Below the pieces are notes generated by a model, which worked only from the letters and a program-made list of their open reading frames with translations, was not told where the DNA came from and did not search any database. Shown in pieces: positions 53,975-61,582 of a stretch of 64,000 nt of DNA. The DNA lies in contig CP048470.1 in assembly GCA_025559845.1 (NCBI GenBank), positions 2,279,001 through 2,343,000 of the forward strand, given 5' to 3'. The number at the start of each line of letters is the position of its first letter. The first letter of the stretch is position 1. Source of the stretch: Agrobacterium tumefaciens. GTDB lineage: Bacteria > Pseudomonadota > Alphaproteobacteria > Rhizobiales > Rhizobiaceae. Both the position numbers and the translations under genes were made by a program.

Positions 53975-54833
53975 CATGTTTCTCGCTCCCTTCCTCGATT
54001 ATGCCTTCATGCAGCGTGCGCTGGCAGGCGCCCTGCTTCTGTCTGTCAGTTGTGGTCCGGTCGGTGTTTTTCTCATGTTGCGACGGATGAGCCTGACGGG
54101 AGACGCGATGTCTCATGCCATTTTGCCGGGCGCTGCTCTCGGTTTTCTTTTCTATGGCCTGGAGATCTTGCCGATGACCATAGGCGGGCTTGTTGTGGGC
54201 TTACTGGTCGCGTTAGGCGCAGGCGCAATTTCCCGCGTGACGATCCAGAAGGAAGACGCCTCTTTGGCTGCGTTCTATCTCATCTCACTGGCGCTAGGCG
54301 TTCTTCTCGTATCGTGGCGTGGTTCGAGCATCGATCTCATGCATGTACTTTTCGGTACGGTTCTTGCCCTGAACAACGAAGCACTTGGTCTGATCTTGGG
54401 GATCTGCGTCATCAGCCTGTCGATCATGGGATTTTTCGGTCGTGCGCTGTTTGCCGAGTGTCTTGATCCGCTTTTCCTGCGTTCAGTCAGCCGTTGGGGT
54501 GCGCCGGTTCATTTCCTCTTTCTCGCAACTGTCGTTCTCAATCTCGTTGGCGGCTTTCAGGCCTTGGGGACATTACTCTCCGTCGGCTTGATGATGTTGC
54601 CGGCTGCCGCAAGCCGTTTTTGGGCAAGCCGTGTTTTCCCCATGTGCCTCGTATCGATCGGTATTGGCATGGTTTCATCCTGCGCCGGCCTCCTTCTTTC
54701 CTACCACGCGTCCTTGCCGTCTGGACCGGCGATCATTCTCTCTGCCGGTGCGATCTACGTCCTTTCCATTCTTTTCGCGCCACGCGGCATCGTTCGGGAT
54801 GCCGTTAACGCGATCCGCCTCAAGACCACCTGA
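53961..54833 (+). CDS. troB: Zinc ABC transporter permease (TroB/ZnuB type)
   Basis: A 290-residue ABC-3 family permease with about eight spans. Family marks: DYAFMQRALAGALLLSVSCGPVGVFLMLRRMSLTGDAMSHAILPGAA split over residues 11-57, and GGFQALGTLLSVGLMMLPAAASRFW. ATG 53961 has GAGG 5 bases upstream and overlaps the end of troC, indicating coupled translation. A longer frame from 53751 lies inside troC and is not real. Confidence 0.9.
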   Translation: MPLFDMFLAPFLDYAFMQRALAGALLLSVSCGPVGVFLMLRRMSLTGDAMSHAILPGAALGFLFYGLEILPMTIGGLVVGLLVALGAGAISRVTIQKEDASLAAFYLISLALGVLLVSWRGSSIDLMHVLFGTVLALNNEALGLILGICVISLSIMGFFGRALFAECLDPLFLRSVSRWGAPVHFLFLATVVLNLVGGFQALGTLLSVGLMMLPAAASRFWASRVFPMCLVSIGIGMVSSCAGLLLSYHASLPSGPAIILSAGAIYVLSILFAPRGIVRDAVNAIRLKTT

Positions 54834-54861
54834 AATAGAAACTCTCAAAGGAGATATATCC

Positions 54862-55851
54862 GTGCTTTCAACGTTACGTTTTGCCACATGCGCAAGCATC
54901 CTCACGCTTTCGACGATGTTGGCCACACAGGCGTCGGCAGAAGATCTGAAAGTTGTCGCCAGCTTCTCAATCATTGCGGACTTTGCCAAGAATGTCGGCG
55001 GTGACCGAGTGACGGTCACAACACTTGTCGGCCCAGATGGTGACGCCCATGTCTATGAACCCCGGCCGGCAGACGCGGTTGCCGTCAGCAAAGCCGATGT
55101 GGTGCTTGTAAACGGGCTTGAGTTTGAGGGGTTTTTGAAAAGGTTGATCGAAACAAGTGCAACGAAGGCACCGGTTGTCGAGCTGACAAAGGGTGTTGAA
55201 CCACTGAAACTCTCTGAGGAACCGGCAGGGCACGCACATCCAGAAGCGGATGAGGCGGCGGAAAAGGGTCACGGACATGACCATCCCCACGGTGATGAAG
55301 ATGGGCATCATCATCACGGCGAATTTGATCCCCACGCTTGGCAATCCGTCAGCAACGCTATCATTTACGTTAAGAACGTTGCCGACGCATTCTGCGAGAC
55401 AGACAAGGCCGGTTGCGCAACATATACGGCCAATTCGGAAGCCTATGTTGCCAAGCTTCAGGAACTCGAAACTCATGTGAAGACAGAGGTTGCCGCCATT
55501 CCGCAAGAGAAACGCACGATCATCACTTCGCACGATGCGTTTGGTTACTTCGAACAGTCATATGGCTTAGGGTTTCTGGCCCCCGAGGGCGTATCAACGG
55601 AATCGGAAGCATCTGCTGCGGATGTCGCCAAGCTCGTGGATCAGGTGAAGGAAGATAAGGCCTCGGCGATCTTCGTGGAAAACATCACCGACAAGCGACT
55701 GATCGAGCAGATTGCAAAAGAGACCGGCCTCAAGGTTCGTGGGACCCTCTACTCTGACGCGCTTTCGACCATGGACGGCCCCGCTTCAACCTATATCGAT
55801 ATGATCAACAATAATGTCGATACAATCAAAGCTGCCGTGCTTTCGCAGTAA
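54862..55851 (+). CDS. troA: Zinc-binding periplasmic protein (TroA/ZnuA type)
   Basis: A 329-residue cluster A-1 binding protein. Signal peptide to about residue 27 (LATQASAED). It has metal-ligand regions GDAHVYEPRPAD, a histidine-rich acidic loop near 123-155 (HGHDHPHGDEDGHHHHG), then FDPHAWQS, SHDAFGYFEQSYGL and IFVENITDKRLIEQIA. The His-rich loop is a mark of zinc rather than manganese proteins. GTG 54862 is the start, fixed by AAAGGAG about 8 bases upstream; the preceding troB stop is 28 bases away. Confidence 0.92.
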   Translation: MLSTLRFATCASILTLSTMLATQASAEDLKVVASFSIIADFAKNVGGDRVTVTTLVGPDGDAHVYEPRPADAVAVSKADVVLVNGLEFEGFLKRLIETSATKAPVVELTKGVEPLKLSEEPAGHAHPEADEAAEKGHGHDHPHGDEDGHHHHGEFDPHAWQSVSNAIIYVKNVADAFCETDKAGCATYTANSEAYVAKLQELETHVKTEVAAIPQEKRTIITSHDAFGYFEQSYGLGFLAPEGVSTESEASAADVAKLVDQVKEDKASAIFVENITDKRLIEQIAKETGLKVRGTLYSDALSTMDGPASTYIDMINNNVDTIKAAVLSQ

Positions 55852-56198
55852 GACGGGCGTTCGGGTGAACTATCGGGGAGGGCGGCTGAAGGGCCGTCCT
55901 CGTCATTTCTTCATGTACCGTTTCTTGGCAGCTGGTGTGATAGATCAGCAATGCGAACACAGTACTTGTGACCGATTTCGGAGCGATCGGACGGTAAACT
56001 TAGCCCTTAGGTGGCTGAAGAATTGGCGAACCGGTAATCCTCCGCATAGGATTCGCAATGACCTCTGCATTTAGCGCATGGGTGTGTTGACGTAATCTGC
56101 CTGTTAAATCGCCGCGAAAGCGAGCATATAGGGGTCATCAAAGGACGCCGGAACGAAAACGTTACTGACGTCACCAAACCTCAGGAAAGGGTAATGTC
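55852..56198. other. Gap between troA and the DUF1127 gene
   Basis: About 347 bases. It holds the candidate troA terminator at 55878-55901 and the ribosome site of the DUF1127 gene (AGGAAAGGG near 56183-56191). I see no other gene and no promoter with good spacing; TTGACG at 56087-56092 lacks a fitting -10. Confidence 0.5.
55878..55901 (+). terminator. Probable terminator after troA
   Basis: GAGGGCGGC (55878-55886) pairs with GCCGTCCTC (55893-55901), nine pairs with one G-U, followed by GTCATTTCTTC. The T tract is broken, so strength is uncertain. Confidence 0.5.
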
Positions 56199-56345
56199 AT
56201 GAACGTAGCACGCTCCTTCAATAACTGGCGCAAGTATCGTCAGACCGTCAACGAACTCGGCCGTATGAGCACTCGTGAACTGCACGATCTGGGTATCGAT
56301 CGCAGCCAGATCGCTAGTGTCGCGCGCCAGGCTGTCGGTATCTGA
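56199..56345 (+). CDS. DUF1127 micro-protein, 48 residues
   Basis: The frame from ATG 56199 to TGA 56345 encodes a 48-residue basic protein. It begins MNVARSFNNWRKYRQTVNEL and carries the DUF1127 core LGRMSTRELHDLGIDRSQI. AGGAAAGGG lies about 7-8 bases upstream; an earlier ATG at 56194 gives only two codons. Family knowledge: DUF1127 proteins are abundant in alpha- and gamma-proteobacteria, bind RNA or partner proteins, and in Agrobacterium affect phosphate control and stress. A strong terminator follows, so the gene is monocistronic. It lies just before the anti-Shine-Dalgarno sRNA. Confidence 0.88.
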   Translation: MNVARSFNNWRKYRQTVNELGRMSTRELHDLGIDRSQIASVARQAVGI

Positions 56346-56377
56346 TCTAAGCTACGATCATACCAGATGACGTTTGA

Positions 56378-56402
56378 AACGCCCGCTTTGCGGGCGTTTT
56401 TG
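56378..56402 (+). terminator. Rho-independent terminator of the DUF1127 gene
   Basis: AAACGCCCGC (56377-56386) pairs with GCGGGCGTTT (56390-56399), loop TTT, followed by TTTT. Confidence 0.85.
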
Positions 56403-56432
56403 CATTTCCAGGGCATGCGCGTTGATCGAGTT

Positions 56433-56447
56433 ATGCGTATAACGCAT
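56433..56447. promoter_or_regulatory. Palindrome upstream of the sRNA
   Basis: ATGCGT (56433-56438) - ATA - ACGCAT (56442-56447), a perfect 6-3-6 inverted repeat some 60-70 bases before the presumed sRNA start. A possible activator or repressor site. Confidence 0.4.
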
Positions 56448-56510
56448 GTCTGCGCTGCGCAGTTGTGCCTAGGAAACGCGCAAGAAAATGCTATCTTAAC
56501 ATCATCAAAC

Positions 56511-56657
56511 GGACACTCCTCCTCCCAGTCCCTTTGGTGAACGGGCCGTCTCTACCTCCTCCCAGAGGCGCCCACTGAACAGCGGTTACCTCCTCCCAAC
56601 TCGCTGTTCGACCTTTTTAAAAGCCTGCCGCACCTCCTCCCGCGGCAGGCTTTTTTG
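56511..56657 (+). ncRNA. Anti-Shine-Dalgarno sRNA with four CCTCCTCCC hairpin loops (alpha-r14/CuckooSD type)
   Basis: Four hairpins in a row each show the motif CCTCCTCCC in the loop: stem GGAC/GTCC with motif 56518-56526; stem CTCT/AGAG (extended by GGGC/GCCC) with motif 56555-56563; stem GAACAGCG/CGCTGTTC with motif 56589-56597; and the terminator stem AAGCCTGCCGC (56621-56631)/GCGGCAGGCTT (56642-56652) with motif 56633-56641, followed by a run of T. The motif pairs with Shine-Dalgarno sequences (GGAGG), so the RNA should block translation of many mRNAs. Rhizobial NfeR1/alpha-r14 and Rhodobacter CcsR RNAs use the same trick; family membership is from memory. The 5' end is unproven; it may lie anywhere from about 56500 to 56540. 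Confidence 0.85.
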
Positions 56658-56672
56658 TTTCTCAAGACATCA

Positions 56673-57113
56673 TCAGTCGAATGCCATCATACCGATAGGT
56701 GTCACCGCACGTGTGCCATTCCGTTTGGCGACTGCATAAGCCAGGCATTGTTCGACGGCGTCGAAGGGAACAGGTTTTGTAATAACGCCTGCGCCGATCC
56801 CGAGATTAACAACCACTTCTGGATTTGCCGTCATGAAAATGACGATCACTCCGTCGTCAGACAGGCGCTTGGCGATCTCTGGACCTGTTTGACCGTCCGC
56901 CAGGTTCACGTCCACAAAGGCGATGTCGGCGTCACGACCGAGTGCGACAGCTTGTTCGAGCCGGTTGGCAATGCCGATCACATCAGCGTCGTCTTCCGCC
57001 TGGAGAATGGAATCTTCAATGTCCATTGCAATCAGGAACTCGTCTTCGACGATCAGCACCTTGGGCTGCTTCACCATCAAATCGTTTCCGTGCTGGAGAA
57101 TGTTCGCCAACAT
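56673..57113 (-). CDS. Stand-alone response-regulator receiver protein
   Basis: A 146-residue single-domain receiver. Acid pair E23-D24 in VLIVEDEF, phospho-acceptor D68 in AFVDVNLADG, T95 in IFMTANPE and K113 in GVITKPVPF are all in place, so phosphorylation should work. There is no output domain. GGAGG lies 7 bases before the ATG at 57113, which fixes the start and keeps the extra 12 residues MLANILQHGNDL. It converges with the sRNA at its 3' end (16 bases apart). No kinase gene is adjacent. In Rhizobiales such receivers often shuttle phosphate in HWE-kinase or general-stress pathways. Confidence 0.85.
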   Translation of the reverse strand: MLANILQHGNDLMVKQPKVLIVEDEFLIAMDIEDSILQAEDDADVIGIANRLEQAVALGRDADIAFVDVNLADGQTGPEIAKRLSDDGVIVIFMTANPEVVVNLGIGAGVITKPVPFDAVEQCLAYAVAKRNGTRAVTPIGMMAFD

Positions 57114-57387
57114 ATGCTTGCCTCCATTGTGTGCTCTCTAGTCTCGGCAAGAGGCAAACACCTTTCACGGCAGGTCGTTCCAATTTGAGAGAAACATGGT
57201 GAATGGAGTGTAAACATTCTCGGTTTTGGGCTATCAACTGCGAAAGCGAAGCAGTTGATTCGGTTTGGTTTTCATCCGGGGGAAGTGGTCGGAGAAACAT
57301 GCCTGCTACCGGACTTTCGCCTTTTTCCGCAGGCATTCCGGCCTCAACGCTCCGGAATCGAGAAGACTTAGAAAAGAGAACCAGACG

Positions 57388-58350
57388 ATGAGCCAGTCAC
57401 CGCACGCCTCTATTGCCCGCAATACGCCCAATATCGCCGTTGTCGGCGTCGGTGGAGGTGGCGGGAACGCAATCAACAACATGATCGCCGAAGGTATCGG
57501 TGGCGTTGATTTCATTGCAGCCAATACGGACGCTCAGGCGCTGAAGAAAACCAATGCGCCGCGTCTGGTCCAGCTCAGCTCGGAACTGACAGGCGGCCTC
57601 GGTGCCGGTGCCGACCCAGAGGTCGGCCGGCAGGCTGCTCTCGATTCCCTTGACGAAATCATGGATCACCTGAGCGGCTACGACATGTGCTTCATCACCG
57701 CAGGTATGGGTGGCGGCACGGGGACAGGTGCTGCGCCGGTGATTGCCGAAGCGTGCCGTGCCAAAAACATCCTGACGGTCGGTGTCGTCACGCTGCCATT
57801 CAGTTTCGAAGGCGCTCGTCGCATGCGGGCAGCGGAGTACGGTTTCTCAAATCTGCTTAACACCGCCGATACCGTGATCGTCATTCCCAACCAGAACCTT
57901 TTGCGAATTGCGGATGCGGGAACGACATTCGAAAATGCGCTCAAGACCGCGGATAAGGTTCTTTCACTCGGTGTAAGGTGTATTACCGATTTGATCCTGC
58001 GCGAAGGTCTTGTGAACCTCGACTTCGCAGACGTCCGATATGTCATGAAGAACGGTGGACGTGCGTTGATGGGAACGGCGCAAGCCAAGGGCGAGAAGCG
58101 TGCTTCTGAGGCGGCTGCTGCTGCGATCGCCAATCCACTGCTCGGCGAGCCTTCCCTGAAAGAAGCGCGCGGGGCGCTGGTGTCTATTTCGGGCGGCAAC
58201 GACCTGACCCTTTACGAGATTGACGAAGCAATGACGCTTGTCCGTGAAGCTGTCAGCGAAGAAACCGACGTCGTGATGGGTGCTTCGTTCGACCCGACCC
58301 TTGATGGCGGTTTCAAGATTTCGGTTGTTGCAACCGGCCTGCGGACCTGA
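57388..58350 (+). CDS. ftsZ: FtsZ paralogue without C-terminal linker and tail
   Basis: A 320-residue tubulin-like GTPase. GTP-binding loop VVGVGGGGGNAINNM (18-32), tubulin signature GMGGGTGTG (106-114) and the T7 catalytic loop NLDFADV (210-216) are intact, so polymerisation and GTP hydrolysis are plausible. The protein stops at KISVVATGLRT, right after the core. Main FtsZ proteins of Rhizobiales have a long linker and a conserved C-terminal peptide for FtsA/ZipA-type partners; both are absent. Agrobacterium is known to carry such tail-less copies beside the essential ftsZ. I choose ATG 57388 (MSQSPHASIARN), the usual N-terminus; a frame start at 57265 adds unrelated residues. Confidence 0.92.
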   Translation: MSQSPHASIARNTPNIAVVGVGGGGGNAINNMIAEGIGGVDFIAANTDAQALKKTNAPRLVQLSSELTGGLGAGADPEVGRQAALDSLDEIMDHLSGYDMCFITAGMGGGTGTGAAPVIAEACRAKNILTVGVVTLPFSFEGARRMRAAEYGFSNLLNTADTVIVIPNQNLLRIADAGTTFENALKTADKVLSLGVRCITDLILREGLVNLDFADVRYVMKNGGRALMGTAQAKGEKRASEAAAAAIANPLLGEPSLKEARGALVSISGGNDLTLYEIDEAMTLVREAVSEETDVVMGASFDPTLDGGFKISVVATGLRT

Positions 58351-58383
58351 TCGCCACAAACCGACATTTTCCGAATAAAAAAC

Positions 58384-58414
58384 AACCGTTGCGGATAATT
58401 TCGCGACGGTTTTT
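58384..58414 (+). terminator. Rho-independent terminator of the ftsZ paralogue
   Basis: AACCGT-t-GCG (58384-58393) pairs with CGC-g-ACGGTT (about 58402-58412), followed by TTTTTT. Confidence 0.8.
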
Positions 58415-58500
58415 TTATTTGTGCCGCATGATTGTTTCACCATAAGCGGTGAAGAGCGCGTCGTCAGCGTTGATAACAAAAAAATATGATCGTACACTTT

Positions 58501-58510
58501 ATGTCGACAA
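58501..58510. promoter_or_regulatory. Operator-like TGTCGACA upstream of the GntR gene
   Basis: ATGTCGACAA with palindromic core TGTCGACA (58502-58509), 14 bases before the regulator ATG. The same core recurs at 59235-59244 before the DapA-family gene. Confidence 0.5.
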
Positions 58511-58523
58511 AAAGGATTCAAAG

Positions 58524-59222
58524 ATGAAGGATACAGGTGCTTCTGCCGAGCGCAAGCGCGGCTCTGGCGTAAAGATGGTCTACGATCTGCTGCGCGACGA
58601 AATTCTCGACCTGGTGTTGCCGCCAGGCAGTCCTATTGATGAAGTTCAACTCGCCGAGCGGTTCAAAATGTCCAGGACTCCCATTCGGGAGGCGCTGGTT
58701 CGCCTTTCCGGTGAGGGGTTGATCGATACGTTGCCGAACAGGTCGACAATGGTGTCAAACATCGATTTCCTCAACATGCACACCTATTTCGATGCGTTGG
58801 TGCTGATGTATCGCGTCACCACGCAGCTTGCCGCCCAGTATCATCGGCCAGAGGATCTCGTCGGTATCCGCGCACACCAGGCGGAGTTTGCTAAAGCTGT
58901 CGAAAAGCAAGACGCGCTCGCAATGATATCGACCAACGCAGCCCTCCATCTTGCAATCGCCGAAGCTGGCCGTAATCCGTATTTCATCACGCTCTTCAAG
59001 CGCCTGCTTGATGAGGGACGACGGATCCTGCGGCTATATTATCAGTCTTATGAAGACCGGCTGCCGAAACGCTACGTGGAAGATCATGATGAAATGATTG
59101 CCGCGATCGCCGCGCGCGACATTGTTCTTTCCGAGAAACTTGCCCGTGAGCATGCCGAGCAAATTGTGCGGCAAGTGCAGAAATTACTGGTGCGTGAAGA
59201 TCGACTGGAAATATCGCTCTGA
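58524..59222 (+). CDS. GntR-family (FCD) regulator, HypR-like
   Basis: A 232-residue FadR-subfamily regulator. N-terminal winged helix KMVYDLLRDEILDLVLPPGSPIDEVQLAERFKMSRTPIREALVRLSGEGLI split over residues 16-66; C-terminal FCD domain with the ligand/metal histidines in NAALHLAIAEAGRNPYF, EDHDEMIAAI and EHAEQIV. AGGA is 8 bases before ATG 58524. It precedes a DapA-family gene and a proline-type reductase gene, like HypR of Sinorhizobium hydroxyproline clusters. A shared palindrome (TGTCGACA) before this gene and the next suggests autoregulation and control of the pathway. Confidence 0.85.
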   Translation: MKDTGASAERKRGSGVKMVYDLLRDEILDLVLPPGSPIDEVQLAERFKMSRTPIREALVRLSGEGLIDTLPNRSTMVSNIDFLNMHTYFDALVLMYRVTTQLAAQYHRPEDLVGIRAHQAEFAKAVEKQDALAMISTNAALHLAIAEAGRNPYFITLFKRLLDEGRRILRLYYQSYEDRLPKRYVEDHDEMIAAIAARDIVLSEKLAREHAEQIVRQVQKLLVREDRLEISL

Positions 59223-59234
59223 CTTGTCGATTTC

Positions 59235-59244
59235 TTGTCGACAA
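59235..59244. promoter_or_regulatory. Operator-like palindrome TTGTCGACAA before the DapA-family gene
   Basis: Perfect 10-base palindrome in the 110-base gap between the regulator and the DapA-family gene. A half copy, TTGTCGA, lies just before it (59224-59230). Confidence 0.55.
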
Positions 59245-59332
59245 ATAAAATACAAGACGATAATGTGTCCTTCGAAAGGGTGGCGCAGGCGCGCGCCCGT
59301 AGCCACGAACAGACATTGATGAGGAGCTTGTA

Positions 59333-60298
59333 ATGACGGCCAGCATTTTTTCTGGTGTGATCCCTGCGCTGATGACGCCCTGCAAGGACGATCGTACCCC
59401 TGACTTCGACGCGCTCGTCCGTAAGGGCAAGGAACTGATCGCGGACGGTATGTCTGCCGTTGTTTATTGCGGTTCGATGGGCGACTGGCCGCTTCTGACT
59501 GATGCACAGCGCATGGAAGGCGTGGAACGCCTGGTGAAGGCAGGTATTCCGGTGATCGTCGGAACCGGTGCCGTCAACACGGCATCCGCAGTGGCCCATG
59601 CAGCGCACGCACAGAAGGTTGGCGCGAAGGGGCTGATGGTCATCCCGCGCGTTCTGTCGCGCGGTTCGGTCATTTCCGCTCAGAAAGCACATTTCAAGGC
59701 GATCCTTGCTGCCGCCCCTGAAATTCCTGCTGTGATCTACAACAGCCCGTATTATGGTTTTGCAACGCGCGCCGATCTTTTCTTCGCGCTGCGCGCAGAA
59801 CACAAGAACCTCGTCGGCTTCAAGGAATTCGGTGGCCCGGCAGACATGCGTTATGCTGCCGAAAACATTACCAGCCGTGACGATGAGGTTACGTTGATGA
59901 TCGGCGTTGATACGGCCGTTTTCCACGGCTTCGTCAATTGCGGTGCGACGGGTGCGATCACCGGTATCGGTAACGTTCTCCCGAAGGAAGTCATCCACCT
60001 TTGCAATCTGTCGCAGGCTGCCGCGAAGGGCGATGCCGATGCGCGCGCACGTGCGCTTGAACTCGAGCAGGCACTGGCCGTACTGTCGTCGTTCGACGAA
60101 GGCCCAGATCTCGTTCTCTACTTTAAGCACATGATGGTGCTGAAGGGAGACAAGGAGTATTCGCTGCACTTCAATGAAACGGATGTTCTGTCCGACAGCC
60201 AGCGTGGCTACGTAGAGGCACAGTTCAAGCTGTTCAACAGCTGGTATGCCGACTGGAGCAAGCTACCCGGTGCAGTGCAGGCCTGCAAGGCTGCCTGA
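59333..60298 (+). CDS. DapA-family lyase/deaminase, probable pyrroline-4-hydroxy-2-carboxylate deaminase (HypD-like)
   Basis: A 321-residue class I aldolase-fold enzyme of the DHDPS family. Tyr136 in VIYNSPYYG and Schiff-base Lys164 in VGFKEFGG are present; the carboxylate loop is GSMGDWPLLT (48-57) instead of the GTTGE of true DapA, so lysine synthesis is unlikely. The GntR regulator, the Ldh_2-type reductase and the amino-acid ABC genes around it match hydroxyproline catabolic clusters, in which HypD/LhpC deaminates the cyclic imine from cis-4-hydroxy-D-proline to 2-oxoglutarate semialdehyde. That role is an inference from context. Confidence 0.78.
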   Translation: MTASIFSGVIPALMTPCKDDRTPDFDALVRKGKELIADGMSAVVYCGSMGDWPLLTDAQRMEGVERLVKAGIPVIVGTGAVNTASAVAHAAHAQKVGAKGLMVIPRVLSRGSVISAQKAHFKAILAAAPEIPAVIYNSPYYGFATRADLFFALRAEHKNLVGFKEFGGPADMRYAAENITSRDDEVTLMIGVDTAVFHGFVNCGATGAITGIGNVLPKEVIHLCNLSQAAAKGDADARARALELEQALAVLSSFDEGPDLVLYFKHMMVLKGDKEYSLHFNETDVLSDSQRGYVEAQFKLFNSWYADWSKLPGAVQACKAA

Positions 60299-60451
60299 TC
60301 GCCAGCTCATCGCTCTCTTCGCTTTATGGCTCCGGGCTCTGGTCCGGGGCCCTTTGGCATGACGAACGTCAATGCTGTTTAGTTAAGTCCCAGGCAGGTT
60401 GTCACGGACGGTGCGGTGCCGAGGCCCCATCAAATCGTCGCGCGAAAGAAA

Positions 60452-60477
60452 GGCCCGTCATGCGGGCCCTTCGTTTT
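60452..60477. terminator. Bidirectional terminator between the DapA-family and Ldh_2 genes
   Basis: GGCCCG (60452-60457) pairs with CGGGCC (60463-60468), loop of about 5 bases, followed by CTTCGTTTTTTG and preceded by AAAGAAA, in a region where two genes converge. Confidence 0.7.
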
Positions 60478-60492
60478 TTGCGAGATAAGCGG

Positions 60493-61530
60493 TCACGAGA
60501 CCGCATCTAGACCTCTTTCGAGAAGGTGATTGAGGCTCGATCGCTCTGCTTCTGTCAATGTGATCCCTTCGCTTTCGGATTTGGCTCTTGCGGCGAAACG
60601 GCGGCCTGACGAGAGGCGGGCGCCTTGTCCGACGATCGCTTCAAAAAGGATTTCCGCGCGCTGGAACGGATCTCCAGGGCGGCCCTTTGCAAAGGCTTCC
60701 GGCGAGAAGGCAATGATCAATTCACCGTGGAACGGTGCGAGTGTGGTTGTGCCGAGATAGTCGAGGACCTCAGGACTTGTCAGGTCGCCAATCATGATGC
60801 CAGCGAGAAGTTCGATCATCGTGCCGATTGCGGACCCCTTGTGTCCGCCAAAAGGCAACATCGAGCCGTCGAGGGCGGCATCCGGGTCCGTCGTTGGGTT
60901 ACCATCGCGATCGATGGCCCATCCTTCCGGCAGTTGCTTGCCAGCGCGCCGGTGCAATTCGATCTCACCGCGTGCCGCAACAGAGGTGGCAAAGTCAAAC
61001 ACATAGGGTGGCTGATCCTTGCGCGGCCACCCGAACGCGAACGGGTTGGTTCCAAGAAGCGGCTTGTTGCCTCCAGTCGGGGCGACGGTTGCGTAGCTCG
61101 GGCACATGACAAGACCGGCGAGGCCGTTCGTCGTCAATCCCTCGACTTCTGGCCATAGGGCCGAGAAATGCGTGCAGTCGTTGATCACAAGCGCTGCGAC
61201 GCCAAGCCGGCGGGCACGCTCCACCAGGACCGGAAGTCCGAGTTCATAAGCGGGATTGGCAAAGCCGCCCCGGGCGTTGACCTTGACGATCGCGGTACCG
61301 TCATCGGGCAGTATTTCCGGCACGGCGTCCGGCTTGACCTTTTTGGCCTTCACGGTGCGCAGCGCGCCTTCAATCCGGAAAATACCATGAGATTTGCAGG
61401 CATCGCGCTCTCCCGCGACAATAACCCTTGCAAGAGCCCCGGCCTGGATCGCGTTCAGTCCGGCCTTCAGAAAAATCGCCTCAACCCGTTCGCTAAGGGC
61501 AGTGATCGTGAGATTCGTTTGACCTGTCAT
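60493..61530 (-). CDS. Ldh_2-family reductase, probable delta1-pyrroline-2-carboxylate reductase
   Basis: A 345-residue NAD(P)H enzyme of the Ldh_2/DpkA type. Landmarks: ACKSHGIFRIEG with the catalytic histidine, INDCTHFSALWPEVEGL, GGNKPLLGTNPFAFGWPR, FDFATSVAARGEIELHRRAGK, and GGHKGSAIGTMIELLAGIMIGD. The SHG(I/V)(F/Y)R and PFGGHKGSA segments are those of pyrroline/piperideine-2-carboxylate reductases, which act on cyclic imines from trans-3-hydroxyproline, D-proline or D-lysine. ATG 61530 has AGAGG 5 bases upstream and is preferred to a frame start at 61650. It diverges from the amino-acid binding-protein gene with a matched operator on each side. Confidence 0.82.
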   Translation of the reverse strand: MTGQTNLTITALSERVEAIFLKAGLNAIQAGALARVIVAGERDACKSHGIFRIEGALRTVKAKKVKPDAVPEILPDDGTAIVKVNARGGFANPAYELGLPVLVERARRLGVAALVINDCTHFSALWPEVEGLTTNGLAGLVMCPSYATVAPTGGNKPLLGTNPFAFGWPRKDQPPYVFDFATSVAARGEIELHRRAGKQLPEGWAIDRDGNPTTDPDAALDGSMLPFGGHKGSAIGTMIELLAGIMIGDLTSPEVLDYLGTTTLAPFHGELIIAFSPEAFAKGRPGDPFQRAEILFEAIVGQGARLSSGRRFAARAKSESEGITLTEAERSSLNHLLERGLDAVS

Positions 61531-61564
61531 TATTACCTCTGGAATGTCTTTCGTGTATTTCTGG

Positions 61565-61582
61565 ATACATAAAGTATACAAA
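61565..61582 (-). promoter_or_regulatory. 18-bp operator-like element, reductase side
   Basis: On the minus strand: TTTGTATAC-T-TT-A-TGTAT. It equals the element at 61780-61797 in 16 of 18 positions. It lies 35-52 bases before the reductase ATG. Confidence 0.6.

Noticed and set aside
56518..56641. CRISPR-like array from four CCTCCTCCC copies
   Set aside because: The repeat is 9 bases, each copy lies in a loop of a different stem, and a terminator ends the series; an sRNA explains it better.
59084..60169. Long leftward open frame (361 codons) opposite the DapA-family gene
   Set aside because: It is a codon-phase mirror of a well-conserved gene in GC-rich DNA, shows no family features and has no ribosome site.
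59333..60298. Housekeeping dapA (4-hydroxy-tetrahydrodipicolinate synthase)
   Set aside because: The carboxylate-binding loop differs (GSMGD instead of GTTGE) and the context is catabolic.
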